64,000 nt of DNA from an uncultured Pelagibacteraceae bacterium (lineage in GTDB: Bacteria > Pseudomonadota > Alphaproteobacteria > Pelagibacterales > Pelagibacteraceae). The position numbers and the translations under genes were made by a program. Position 1 is the stretch's first letter. Every line of letters begins with the position of its first letter. The stretch is from assembly GCA_902576335.1 (NCBI GenBank), contig CACGVC010000001.1, positions 86,495-150,494 of the forward strand, read 5' to 3'. Positions 9,250 through 17,102 of the stretch are shown here, piece by piece. The notes under the pieces were generated by a model. It did no database searches. It was not told where the DNA came from and was given only the letters and a program-made list of their open reading frames with translations.

Positions 9250-9773
9250 TGTCCAGGAAATTCTATTAAATTTTCAACTTTAAAACCTTTATCTTCAAGC
9301 TTTTTGCATCCATCCAAATCAAATAAATTTATAACAAAAATAAATGCTGCAACATTAGCATCTGACATCTTAATTAACTTAGCAGCAGCTTCAGCTGTTC
9401 CCCCAGTAGCAATTAAATCATCAATGATTAAAACATTATCATTTTTTTCAAAAGAGTCCTTGTGGACTTCAATTGTAGCTGTTCCATATTCTAACTCGAA
9501 ATCAACTGAGTGAACTTCTGCAGGAAGTTTATTTTTCTTTCTAAGCATAATAAAAGGTTTTTTTAAAATAAATGAGACTGCTGAAGCAAAAACAAATCCT
9601 CGAGACTCAATTGCAGCGATCTTATCAAAATCATATTTTTTAGACCTTTCAACTATTTGACTAATTGCTTCAGCGAATGCGTCTTTGTCTTTAATTAGTG
9701 TAGTAATATCTCTAAAAAGAATCCCCTTTTTTGGATAGTCTTGAATAGATCTTATAAAATCTTTTAAATTCAT
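9246..9773 (-). CDS. apt: Adenine phosphoribosyltransferase
   Basis: Makes AMP from adenine and PRPP in the cytoplasm. The 175 residues match the family length. FRDITTLIKD, ESRGFVF and the PRPP-binding loop VLIIDDLIATGGTAEAA are diagnostic. It is divergent, by 41 bp, from mtnP, whose reaction on methylthioadenosine releases adenine, so the pair plausibly recovers the adenine from polyamine synthesis. It overlaps the convergent SGNH gene by 4 bp. Confidence 0.95.
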   Translation of the reverse strand: MNLKDFIRSIQDYPKKGILFRDITTLIKDKDAFAEAISQIVERSKKYDFDKIAAIESRGFVFASAVSFILKKPFIMLRKKNKLPAEVHSVDFELEYGTATIEVHKDSFEKNDNVLIIDDLIATGGTAEAAAKLIKMSDANVAAFIFVINLFDLDGCKKLEDKGFKVENLIEFPGH

Positions 9774-9814
9774 AATAAGTAATTATTGAAGTATAAATAA
9801 TTTATATTTTAAAC

Positions 9815-10687
9815 ATGACAAGAAATAAATTAGCAATAATTGGTGGAAGCGGTCTATATGATGTAGAGGAATTCACTGACAGGGAATTAATAGATTTGAA
9901 TACTCCCTGGGGTGAGCCATCTGATCAAATTTTAAAAACTATTTATAAAAATAAAGAAGTTTATTTCTTACCAAGACATGGAAGAGGACATTTCATTTCA
10001 CCTTCAAAAATTAACTTTAGAGCTAATATTGATGCACTGAAACAATTAGGGGTTACAGATATCGTATCTGTTTCAGCTGTCGGTTCATTGAAAGAGGATT
10101 TACCTCCCGGAAAGTTTGTAATAGTAGATCAATTTATAGATAGAACTTTTTCAAGAGTAAAAACATTTTTTGACAATGAAATAGTTGCACATGTTTCTAT
10201 GGCTCACCCAACATCTAGCGGTTTGATGAACGCATGTGAAGAGGCAATTAAAAAAGAAAAAATAGAATATCAAAGAGGTGGAACTTATGTGGTTATGGAG
10301 GGTCCGCAATTTTCAACTTTAGCAGAGTCAAATCTATATAGATCTTGGAAAGCAGATGTAATTGGAATGACTAATATGCCAGAGGCAAAATTAGCAAGAG
10401 AGGCAGAGATAAGATATGCGTCAGTTTCTATGGTTACAGATTATGACTGCTGGCATCCAGATCATGAAAATGTTGATGTTCAACAAGTAATAAAAGTTTT
10501 GTTAGGTAATGCAGCGAAAGCAAAAAATATGATTAAAAACTTAATAGAAAACTTTGAAAATCACATTGATCCTATGGATCCAACCAATAATTGTTTAGAT
10601 GTTGCAATTATTACAGCACCTGAAAAAAGAACAAAAAAAACAATAGAAAAACTTAAAACTGTTGCTGGTAGAGTTTTAAATCAATGA
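9815..10687 (+). CDS. mtnP: S-methyl-5'-thioadenosine phosphorylase
   Basis: Phosphorolyses MTA to adenine and 5-methylthioribose-1-phosphate. The 290 residues carry the PNP/MTAP signatures: IGGSGLYD at the start, PRHGRGH, GTYVVMEGPQFST (with the residues that clamp the substrate) and GMTNMPEAKLAREAE, then VTDYDCW. The Asp-Tyr-Asp-Cys-Trp motif favours MTAP-type adenosine specificity over guanosine/inosine PNP. First gene of a four-gene plus-strand operon; its stop overlaps the mtnA start by 4 bp. Confidence 0.93.
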   Translation: MTRNKLAIIGGSGLYDVEEFTDRELIDLNTPWGEPSDQILKTIYKNKEVYFLPRHGRGHFISPSKINFRANIDALKQLGVTDIVSVSAVGSLKEDLPPGKFVIVDQFIDRTFSRVKTFFDNEIVAHVSMAHPTSSGLMNACEEAIKKEKIEYQRGGTYVVMEGPQFSTLAESNLYRSWKADVIGMTNMPEAKLAREAEIRYASVSMVTDYDCWHPDHENVDVQQVIKVLLGNAAKAKNMIKNLIENFENHIDPMDPTNNCLDVAIITAPEKRTKKTIEKLKTVAGRVLNQ

Positions 10688-11754
10688 GAATAGAAGGAAA
10701 AGAATATCGTACTATTTGGTTTGAAAATAATGTCGTAAAAATTATTGATCAAACAAAACTTCCACACCAATTTATTATAAAAGACCTTAAAACAGTTAAG
10801 GACTCAATAAATGCGATTAAGGTGATGGAAGTAAGAGGCGCACCTTTAATAGGTGCTACAGCAGCTTATGGAATGGTTTTAGCTATAATTGAAACTAATG
10901 ACCAGTCATTTTTAAAGAAATCTGCAGAAGATTTAATTAGTTCAAGACCAACAGCAATAAATTTAAAGTGGGCTGTTGATAGAATGATGAATAAATTATC
11001 AGGAGTTAATAGCGATAAAATCTTAGAAATAGCCTTGAATGAAGCAAAAGATATATGTGAAGAGGATGTAAAATTTTGTGAAAATATAGGATTAAATGGA
11101 CTAAAAATAATAGAGGAAATTTATAATAAAAAAAAAGATACAGTTAATATATTAACTCATTGTAATGCAGGTTGGCTTGCAACAATAAATTGGGGGACCG
11201 CAACTTCTCCAATCTATCACGCACACAAAAAAGGAATTCCTGTTCATGTATGGGCAGATGAAACCAGACCAAGAAATCAAGGGGCAAATCTTACATCTTA
11301 TGAATTAAATGAAGAAGGAATTGAAAATACTATCATTGCAGATAATACAGGTGGCATATTAATGCAAAGAGGTGAAGTTGATATGTGCATTGTTGGAACA
11401 GACAGAACTCTAGCCAATGGAGATGTTTGTAATAAAGTCGGAACTTATCTTAAAGCTTTAGCAGCTCATGACAATAAGATTCCTTTTTATGTTGCATTAC
11501 CAAGTTCAACAATTGACTGGAATATAAAAGACCACAAAGATATCCCGATAGAAGAGAGAAATTCGGATGAATTATCTCATATTGAAGGTTTAGATGAAAA
11601 AGGAGATATAAAAAAAATACAAATTTATCCAACAAAAAGTAAAGCTATGAATTTAGCTTTTGATGTAACCCCAGCAAAATATGTAACAGGCTTAATCACT
11701 GAAAAAGGAGTATGTGAAGCATCTGAAAAAGGACTTAAAGAATTGTTTAAATGA
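10684..11754 (+). CDS. mtnA: Methylthioribose-1-phosphate isomerase
   Basis: Isomerises 5-methylthioribose-1-phosphate to 5-methylthioribulose-1-phosphate. It is an eIF2B-fold protein of 356 residues with the MtnA motifs VRGAPLIGATAAYG, LTHCNAGWLAT (catalytic Cys), ADETRPRNQGANLT and VGTDR (catalytic Asp). It overlaps mtnP upstream and the aldolase downstream by 4 bp each, so the three are almost surely translated together. Regulatory eIF2B subunits lack the HCNAG and ETRPRNQG pattern, so the isomerase call is firm. Confidence 0.94.
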   Translation: MRIEGKEYRTIWFENNVVKIIDQTKLPHQFIIKDLKTVKDSINAIKVMEVRGAPLIGATAAYGMVLAIIETNDQSFLKKSAEDLISSRPTAINLKWAVDRMMNKLSGVNSDKILEIALNEAKDICEEDVKFCENIGLNGLKIIEEIYNKKKDTVNILTHCNAGWLATINWGTATSPIYHAHKKGIPVHVWADETRPRNQGANLTSYELNEEGIENTIIADNTGGILMQRGEVDMCIVGTDRTLANGDVCNKVGTYLKALAAHDNKIPFYVALPSSTIDWNIKDHKDIPIEERNSDELSHIEGLDEKGDIKKIQIYPTKSKAMNLAFDVTPAKYVTGLITEKGVCEASEKGLKELFK

Positions 11755-12407
11755 AAAATTTAGATCAAAGAAATCAGGTTATTGAATATTCGTTAAAATT
11801 AAATTCTACAAATCTTTCACCTCTTAGATCAGGTAATATATCATTGAGAGGAATAGAGAATGATAAAGATGGATATTTAATTACTCCATCAGGAAAAAAA
11901 TATGAAACACTTAAAGCTGAAGATATTGTTTTTATGGGTTTAAATGAAGAAGAAGAAAAAAACAATTCAACTAACAAACCATCATCTGAATGGAGATTTC
12001 ATAGAGATATTTATAAAAATAAAAAAGAGGCACAGGCAATTGTTCATGCTCATTCTCCACACGCAACAGCTGTATCTTCACATGGAAAACCTATTCCACC
12101 ATTTCATTATATGATCGCTCTAGCTGGCGGAGATAACATTAAATGTGCTGAATACGCTACTTTTGGAACAGAGGAATTATCCAAAAATGTTATCAAAGCT
12201 TTAGAAAATAGATATGCCTGTTTAATGTCTAATCACGGCCAGGTTGCTTTTGGAAAAAATTTAGAGGATGCATTTGAACTTGCACAAGAGATAGAAAATA
12301 TTTGTCATCAATACACTATTGCTTTAAAACTAGGACAACCTAAGATACTTTCATTTGAAGAAATGAAAAAAGTTTTAGATAAGGCTAAAAACTATAAAAA
12401 AGGGTAA
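11751..12407 (+). CDS. Class II aldolase, FucA-like; probable methylthioribulose-1-phosphate aldolase
   Basis: A Zn-dependent class II aldolase/adducin fold of 218 residues. It tracks L-fuculose-1-phosphate aldolase closely: KPSSEWRFH (catalytic Glu), IVHAHSPHATA and LMSNHG (three His metal ligands), and FHYMIALAGGDNIKCAEYATFGTEEL. Placed directly after mtnA with a 4-bp overlap, it should act on 5-methylthioribulose-1-phosphate. The FucA-like features suggest cleavage to dihydroxyacetone phosphate plus methylthioacetaldehyde (the DHAP shunt), not the MtnB dehydration of the classic methionine salvage pathway. No mtnC, mtnD or mtnX follows. The reaction is inferred from context. Confidence 0.8.
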   Translation: MKNLDQRNQVIEYSLKLNSTNLSPLRSGNISLRGIENDKDGYLITPSGKKYETLKAEDIVFMGLNEEEEKNNSTNKPSSEWRFHRDIYKNKKEAQAIVHAHSPHATAVSSHGKPIPPFHYMIALAGGDNIKCAEYATFGTEELSKNVIKALENRYACLMSNHGQVAFGKNLEDAFELAQEIENICHQYTIALKLGQPKILSFEEMKKVLDKAKNYKKG

Positions 12408-12408
12408 G

Positions 12409-13449
12409 ATGATTAAAGTTGGGGAGCATATTACTTTAGATATTATAGGTACTACAAAAGAGTACGATCCTTCAGTTTATGAGAAAGTTATACATAAAAT
12501 AGCTAAAGCAGCCAATGTAACTATTTTGAATATTTCAAAATATAAATTTGAACCTCAGGGTTTTACTATTTTAGCTTTATTGGCTGAAAGTCATATTAGT
12601 TTTCATACATTTCCAGAAAATGGAATAATTAGTTTTGATTTTTTCACCTGTGGGAAAATAAGTCCATCAGTAGCAATTGATATTGTCAAAAAAGAATTTG
12701 AACATAAACGTATTGTTAAAAAAGAATTTAATAGAGATACTAGATCTCTTTACCACGATATTTATAGTTCATCAGGATTACAAAAATCATATGTTGTAAA
12801 TGAAGTTTTAGAAGACTTTAAATCAAAAGTTGGTCAACACATTGAAATTTTAGAATTAGAGCAATTTGGAAAATCTTTATTTATTGATGGTGAAATACAA
12901 GTGGCGGCATCAGATGAACATTTCTATAGTTCAACTTTTGTTGGAGCAGGTCTGAAGTTGAATAAAAAAAATGAAAGAGCAGCAATAATTGGTGGTGGTG
13001 ATGGTGGTGTTGCAAGAGAATGTATTTCAAAAAAATTTAACTTTATAGATTGGTATGAATTAGATCCAGAAGTTGTAGAAGTTTGTAATAAACATCTTGG
13101 TGATATTGGAAAAAAAACTACAGAAAAAAATTCTGTAAAATGTGTTTGGGGAGATGCCTTTGAAAGTATAAAGACAGTGAACGAAGATACATATGATCAT
13201 ATTTTTGTTGATTTAAATGATGACCAGTTTTGCATAGATCTAGCCGCTAAAAATATGGACTCTTTAGTAAGAATACTCAAGCCTAAAGGTGTTATTAGTG
13301 CACAAGTTGGAAGTCAGGATAAAAAACCTCTGCAAGTTGAAAATTGGCTGAATGTATTCAACCATCATTTTGGAAATACTAATTTATCTAGAGTTTACAT
13401 ACCTAGTTTTGATTGTTCTTGGAATTTTTCTTCATCAATAAATCATTAA
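12409..13449 (+). CDS. speD-speE: Fused S-adenosylmethionine decarboxylase-aminopropyltransferase (SpeD-SpeE)
   Basis: Residues about 1-115 are a prokaryotic AdoMet decarboxylase. LLAESHISFHTFPE holds the Glu60-Ser61 self-cleavage site, with His66 and Cys81 spaced as Ser63/His68/Cys83 are in the Thermotoga enzyme; Ser61 would become the pyruvoyl group. Residues about 120-346 are a spermidine-synthase-type methyltransferase fold with the cofactor loop GGGDGGVARE. Together they would decarboxylate AdoMet and transfer its aminopropyl group to an amine, releasing MTA for the three genes upstream (1-bp gap). The usual D-S/T-x-D-P motif reads DLNDDQF and the usual YHE reads YSS, so the amine acceptor may not be putrescine. 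Confidence 0.88.
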   Translation: MIKVGEHITLDIIGTTKEYDPSVYEKVIHKIAKAANVTILNISKYKFEPQGFTILALLAESHISFHTFPENGIISFDFFTCGKISPSVAIDIVKKEFEHKRIVKKEFNRDTRSLYHDIYSSSGLQKSYVVNEVLEDFKSKVGQHIEILELEQFGKSLFIDGEIQVAASDEHFYSSTFVGAGLKLNKKNERAAIIGGGDGGVARECISKKFNFIDWYELDPEVVEVCNKHLGDIGKKTTEKNSVKCVWGDAFESIKTVNEDTYDHIFVDLNDDQFCIDLAAKNMDSLVRILKPKGVISAQVGSQDKKPLQVENWLNVFNHHFGNTNLSRVYIPSFDCSWNFSSSINH

Positions 13450-13508
13450 TTTTTCTTTTTAATATCCATAATCTGTGAAATAATATTTTTTTACTAAAGG
13501 AGATAATA

Positions 13509-14336
13509 ATGAATATATTTAAAAAAACTATTTTTTCAGTTTTACTTTCTTTATTGGTAATAGGAAATGTTAATGCTGATAAAATAAGGATTGGAACAGA
13601 GGGTGCCTATCCTCCATGGAACTCAAAAAATGAAGCAGGTAAGTTAATAGGTTTCGAAGTTGAATTAGCTTACACGCTATGTAGATACATCGGACAACAG
13701 TGTGTGATAGTTGAGCAAGATTGGGATGGAATGATTCCAGCTTTAATCATGAGAAAGTTTGATGCAATAATGGCAGGTATGTCAATTACTGCAGAAAGAC
13801 AAAAAGCTATTAGCTTTTCTCAAGGATATGCAGATGAAGTTGCATCTTTAGCAGTCATGAAAGGATCTAACCTAGAAGGTCTAGATACATCTGCTGGGAT
13901 AAATCTTACTAAACCAAATGCTGCAGCTAAAAAAGATCTTAAAACACTTACTGCTGCATTAGCAGGTAAAACTGTTTGTGTACAAACTGCTACAATTCAC
14001 CAAAACTTTTTAGACTCTGGTGATGTAGGAAAAGTAAATGTGAGAACTTATAAGACACAAGATGAAGTTAACTTAGACTTAGCATCTGGAAGATGTGATG
14101 CTGCATTAGCTGCAGCAGTAGCATTTAGTGACTATGTAGAAAAATCTGGTAAGCCAGTTGTTTTAACTGGACCAACTTTTTCAGGCGGTGCTTTTGGAAA
14201 TGGTGTTGGGGTAGGTATTAGAAAAGATGATACTGAACTTTTAAAAAAGTTTAATGCTGCAATTAATAAAGCAAGAAAGAACGGAGATATTAGTAGAATA
14301 GCCACTAAATGGTTCGGTTTTGACGCTTCTATGTAA
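13509..14336 (+). CDS. Amino-acid ABC transporter periplasmic binding protein (LAO/opine type)
   Basis: A 275-residue periplasmic solute-binding protein with a signal peptide ending near NVNA (about residue 23). IRIGTEGAYPPWN, GFEVELAYTLCRYIGQQC and DWDGMIPALIMRKFDAIMAGMSIT are the family-3 signatures of Lys/Arg/Ornithine, His and octopine/nopaline binders. The Cys pair CRYIGQQC matches the LAO disulphide position. AAAGG-type Shine-Dalgarno (AAAGGAG) precedes the ATG. It lies 59 bp after the polyamine fusion gene, so uptake of a polyamine precursor such as ornithine or arginine is plausible but unproven. Confidence 0.88.
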   Translation: MNIFKKTIFSVLLSLLVIGNVNADKIRIGTEGAYPPWNSKNEAGKLIGFEVELAYTLCRYIGQQCVIVEQDWDGMIPALIMRKFDAIMAGMSITAERQKAISFSQGYADEVASLAVMKGSNLEGLDTSAGINLTKPNAAAKKDLKTLTAALAGKTVCVQTATIHQNFLDSGDVGKVNVRTYKTQDEVNLDLASGRCDAALAAAVAFSDYVEKSGKPVVLTGPTFSGGAFGNGVGVGIRKDDTELLKKFNAAINKARKNGDISRIATKWFGFDASM

Positions 14337-14349
14337 TTAAATTTTAGGT

Positions 14350-14376
14350 TTGGCGACTATCATGTATAGTCGCCAA
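14350..14376 (+). promoter_or_regulatory. Intercistronic stem-loop between binding protein and permease genes
   Basis: TTGGCGACTAT, a 5-nt loop CATGT, then ATAGTCGCCAA: a perfect 11-bp stem beginning 13 nt after the binding-protein stop and ending 5 nt before the permease ATG. No T-run follows, so it is more likely a 3'-end stabiliser or partial attenuator favouring binding-protein mRNA than a full terminator. Confidence 0.75.
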
Positions 14377-14381
14377 TCTAT

Positions 14382-15074
14382 ATGGAACTTCTAGCTTTTG
14401 GAGATACTGGTTGGGGCGATGAGTTATTTCGTGCAACTGTAATGACCATAGCTGTTTCAATAACAGCAATGTTAATCGGTTTTAGTTTCGCTGCAATTTT
14501 CACTCCTTTAAAATTATCAAAATTTAAGTCTCTAAATTTAATTGCTAATATTTATACAACAGTTATTAGAGGTGTCCCTGAATTATTAGTTATTTATCTT
14601 TTCTTTTTTGGTGGAAGCGGAGCGATAATGTTTGTTGCTTCAATGTTTGGATACAATGAATACATTGAGATTAATGCGTTTGTTACAGGCTCATTTGCTA
14701 TTGGTATAATATCTGGTGCTTATTCGACTGAAATTTTTAGAGGGGCAATTCAATCGATTGATAAAGGTCAATTTGAGGCTGCAAAAGTTTTGGGATTTAG
14801 TAAATTTAAACAGTTTTATAAAATTATTATTCCTCAAATGTTAAGACTCGCCATACCAAATTTAAGTAATGTTTGGCAAATTACACTAAAAGATACATCT
14901 TTAATCTCTGTAACAGGTTTAGTTGAAATAATGAGACAATCTTACATTGCTGCTGGCTCTACAAGAGATCCATTATTCTTTTATTCATTCGCTGCCGTTT
15001 TATATTTATTGCTTACTTTTATAAGTATGAAGTTAATTAATAAATTAGAAGTTAAGTACAGTAGAGGGTATTGA
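14382..15074 (+). CDS. Amino-acid ABC transporter permease (HisQ/OccQ-like)
   Basis: A 230-residue inner-membrane permease of the His/Glu/Gln/Arg type with about five transmembrane helices. TVIRGVPELLVIYLFFFGG and the EAA-loop region (QFEAAKVLGFSKFKQFYKIIIPQMLRLAIP) that docks the ATPase are visible. Its ATG comes 5 nt after the intercistronic hairpin with no clear Shine-Dalgarno. It overlaps the second permease by 4 bp. No ATP-binding gene follows, so the ATPase must be supplied from elsewhere. Confidence 0.9.
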   Translation: MELLAFGDTGWGDELFRATVMTIAVSITAMLIGFSFAAIFTPLKLSKFKSLNLIANIYTTVIRGVPELLVIYLFFFGGSGAIMFVASMFGYNEYIEINAFVTGSFAIGIISGAYSTEIFRGAIQSIDKGQFEAAKVLGFSKFKQFYKIIIPQMLRLAIPNLSNVWQITLKDTSLISVTGLVEIMRQSYIAAGSTRDPLFFYSFAAVLYLLLTFISMKLINKLEVKYSRGY

Positions 15075-15745
15075 TGGATTTTGAATTAATGATCAATAGT
15101 TTTCCGAAGCTACTAAATGCTGCAGTAGTAACTTTGAAACTTTTGTCAGTTTCTTTAATCGTTGGGTTATTTATTGGATTATTATTTGCAATTTTAAGAT
15201 TAAATAAAAATATTTTTATCAATAAATTCGCATATGGATATTCATATGTATTTAGAGGAACTCCATTATTGGTTCAAATATTTATTATATATTTCGGCTT
15301 AGGTCAGATAGAGTCTTTAAGATCTTCTTTTTTGTGGGTAATACTCAAAGAACCTTACTGGTGTGCAATTATTGCTTTTGCGTTAAATACTGGCGCTTAT
15401 ACTTCTGAAATTTTAAGGTCTGCTTTTCAAACAATTAAGCCAGGCATAATTGAAGCTGGAAAAAGTTTAGGTATATCTAATAAAATTATATTCTATAAAG
15501 TTCAAATTCCTATAGCTATTAGACAATCTCTTCCCGCATATGGGAATGAAATAATACTAATGCTTAAAGGTACCTCGTTAGCAAGCACAGTTACATTGAT
15601 GGATTTAACGGGCGTAGCAAAATATATAATTTCTACTACCTTTAAACCAATTGAGGTCTTTATAGTTGCAGGCGGAATTTACTTATTTATGACTTTTATA
15701 ATTCATAATTTAATAAAGTTTTTGGAAAAAAAATATAGCTACTAA
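15071..15745 (+). CDS. Amino-acid ABC transporter permease (HisM/OccM-like)
   Basis: The second permease half (224 residues) of the same importer. FRGTPLLVQIFIIYFGLGQIE is the family hallmark, and the EAA loop reads [23 protein letters not shown]. About five transmembrane segments. It pairs with the product at 14382-15074 to form the heterodimeric channel for the binding protein at 13509. The gene ends 4 bp into the convergent DUF6165 gene. Confidence 0.9.
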   Translation: MMDFELMINSFPKLLNAAVVTLKLLSVSLIVGLFIGLLFAILRLNKNIFINKFAYGYSYVFRGTPLLVQIFIIYFGLGQIESLRSSFLWVILKEPYWCAIIAFALNTGAYTSEILRSAFQTIKPGIIEAGKSLGISNKIIFYKVQIPIAIRQSLPAYGNEIILMLKGTSLASTVTLMDLTGVAKYIISTTFKPIEVFIVAGGIYLFMTFIIHNLIKFLEKKYSY

Positions 15746-16131
15746 TATTTTGTATATTCTTTAATTTCTTTGATTTTTGAGCCAGTATGATTATTAATTT
15801 CTAATTTAATTTTTGCACGATCATCATTTAAGAAGTGAACATTTCTTGAAAGTTTAATAAATTTTTCTCCAAAATCCTTTTCTTTTTCACATAATCTTTT
15901 TTCATCTTCAATTAACCAAAGTTTTGAATTTATTTCTTTTAGTGATTGATAAAGTTTCTCAAGTTTTTCATCAGACTTTACATTTTTTTCTAATTGATCT
16001 TTTAAAACAGAATGTTCGTTGTTTATAAATTTTAGCTTTTCAGTGTCTTTGATTTTTTCTTGCTTAATCTCTAAAATTGAAACTTTGTCTAAAAGTTCTC
16101 CAATTGAAACCTCGACTATAATTTTATTCAT
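15742..16131 (-). CDS. DUF6165-like coiled-coil protein
   Basis: A 129-residue protein starting IIVEVSIGELLDKVSILEIKQEKI, the pattern I associate with DUF6165, followed by long charged helices rich in Lys and Glu that probably form coiled coil. It has no signal peptide or membrane segment. The next gene, divergent by 32 bp, is a heptosyltransferase-like enzyme; a role in cell-surface glycan assembly is only a context guess. Function unknown. Confidence 0.65.
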   Translation of the reverse strand: MNKIIVEVSIGELLDKVSILEIKQEKIKDTEKLKFINNEHSVLKDQLEKNVKSDEKLEKLYQSLKEINSKLWLIEDEKRLCEKEKDFGEKFIKLSRNVHFLNDDRAKIKLEINNHTGSKIKEIKEYTKY

Positions 16132-16163
16132 AAAATTTAATACTGTGCTATCTTGTTATAAAT

Positions 16164-17102
16164 ATGTCTAATATTTTAATTATTAAACACGGATCATTAG
16201 GAGATATAGCTCAAGCTAGCGGTGCTATTCAAGACATATCTGAAAATCATAAAAATGACCAAATATATCTTCTGACAACAAAACCCTATTTTGAATTATT
16301 TAAGAAAAACCCTTTTGTAAACGGGGTGATCTTAGACAAGAGATTACCAAAATATAATTTAATTTATTTATATTTTCTAATGAGAGAGCTTAAGAAGTAT
16401 AATTTTTCAAGGGTGTTTGATCTTCAAAATTCATCAAGAACTTCTTTTTATAAGAGTATACTTTTTCCAAAAGCTAATAAAGATACTTGGTCCAGTACTA
16501 AAACAACTTTACCAGCAGAAACAAATAAGGAAAATTTTGATAAGTATTCAGTATTAGATAGGTTTGATTATCAATTAAAAGAGTCTGGATTGAATACTAT
16601 TAATACACTTGAACCTAATTTTAGTTGGGCTTGTTCTGAAATTAATAAAATAAAAAGTAAATATGATTTGCAAAAATATATTTTATTATTTCCTTTTTGT
16701 TCTCCACATCTATCTGTAAAAAAATGGCCTTATTACAATGAATTAATTAAATTGATAAAAGATAAGTTTGGCACAGAGTACAAAGTTGTTACTGCGCCTG
16801 GCCCTGATGAAATTGATGATGCTAGAAAATTTGATGCCGTAAGTGTTCTTGATAATGATAAAGCATTAAATTTATCTCAGTTAACATCCCTCATCAAAGA
16901 GAGCTCTTTTATTATTGCTAACGATACTGGTCCAGCTCATATAGCTGCTCATATTGCAGCAAAAGGTTTAACTTTGTTTGGTGGACATACTACTGCTTAT
17001 AAAGTTAGTATTGAAAGAGAAAATTTTAGAGCAATACAGGTAACAGATTTGAGTAATCTTAGTGCCAATAAAGTTTTTGAGAGAATGTTAAACTTATTAT
17101 AA
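16164..17102 (+). CDS. Glycosyltransferase family 9 (heptosyltransferase-like)
   Basis: A 312-residue GT-B fold enzyme. It begins with ILIIKHGSLGDIAQASGAI, as in the ADP-heptose:LPS heptosyltransferases, and has the C-terminal donor-site motif IIANDTGPAHIAAHIAAKGLTLFGG. It would transfer a sugar, usually a heptose, to a lipopolysaccharide core at the inner-membrane face. The donor sugar is uncertain. It is convergent with the GT4 gene, overlapping by 6 bp. Confidence 0.85.
   Translation: MSNILIIKHGSLGDIAQASGAIQDISENHKNDQIYLLTTKPYFELFKKNPFVNGVILDKRLPKYNLIYLYFLMRELKKYNFSRVFDLQNSSRTSFYKSILFPKANKDTWSSTKTTLPAETNKENFDKYSVLDRFDYQLKESGLNTINTLEPNFSWACSEINKIKSKYDLQKYILLFPFCSPHLSVKKWPYYNELIKLIKDKFGTEYKVVTAPGPDEIDDARKFDAVSVLDNDKALNLSQLTSLIKESSFIIANDTGPAHIAAHIAAKGLTLFGGHTTAYKVSIERENFRAIQVTDLSNLSANKVFERMLNLL

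Noticed and set aside
9304-9513. 69-aa plus-strand ORF
   Set aside because: Antisense shadow of apt, whose PRPP loop and start are clear.
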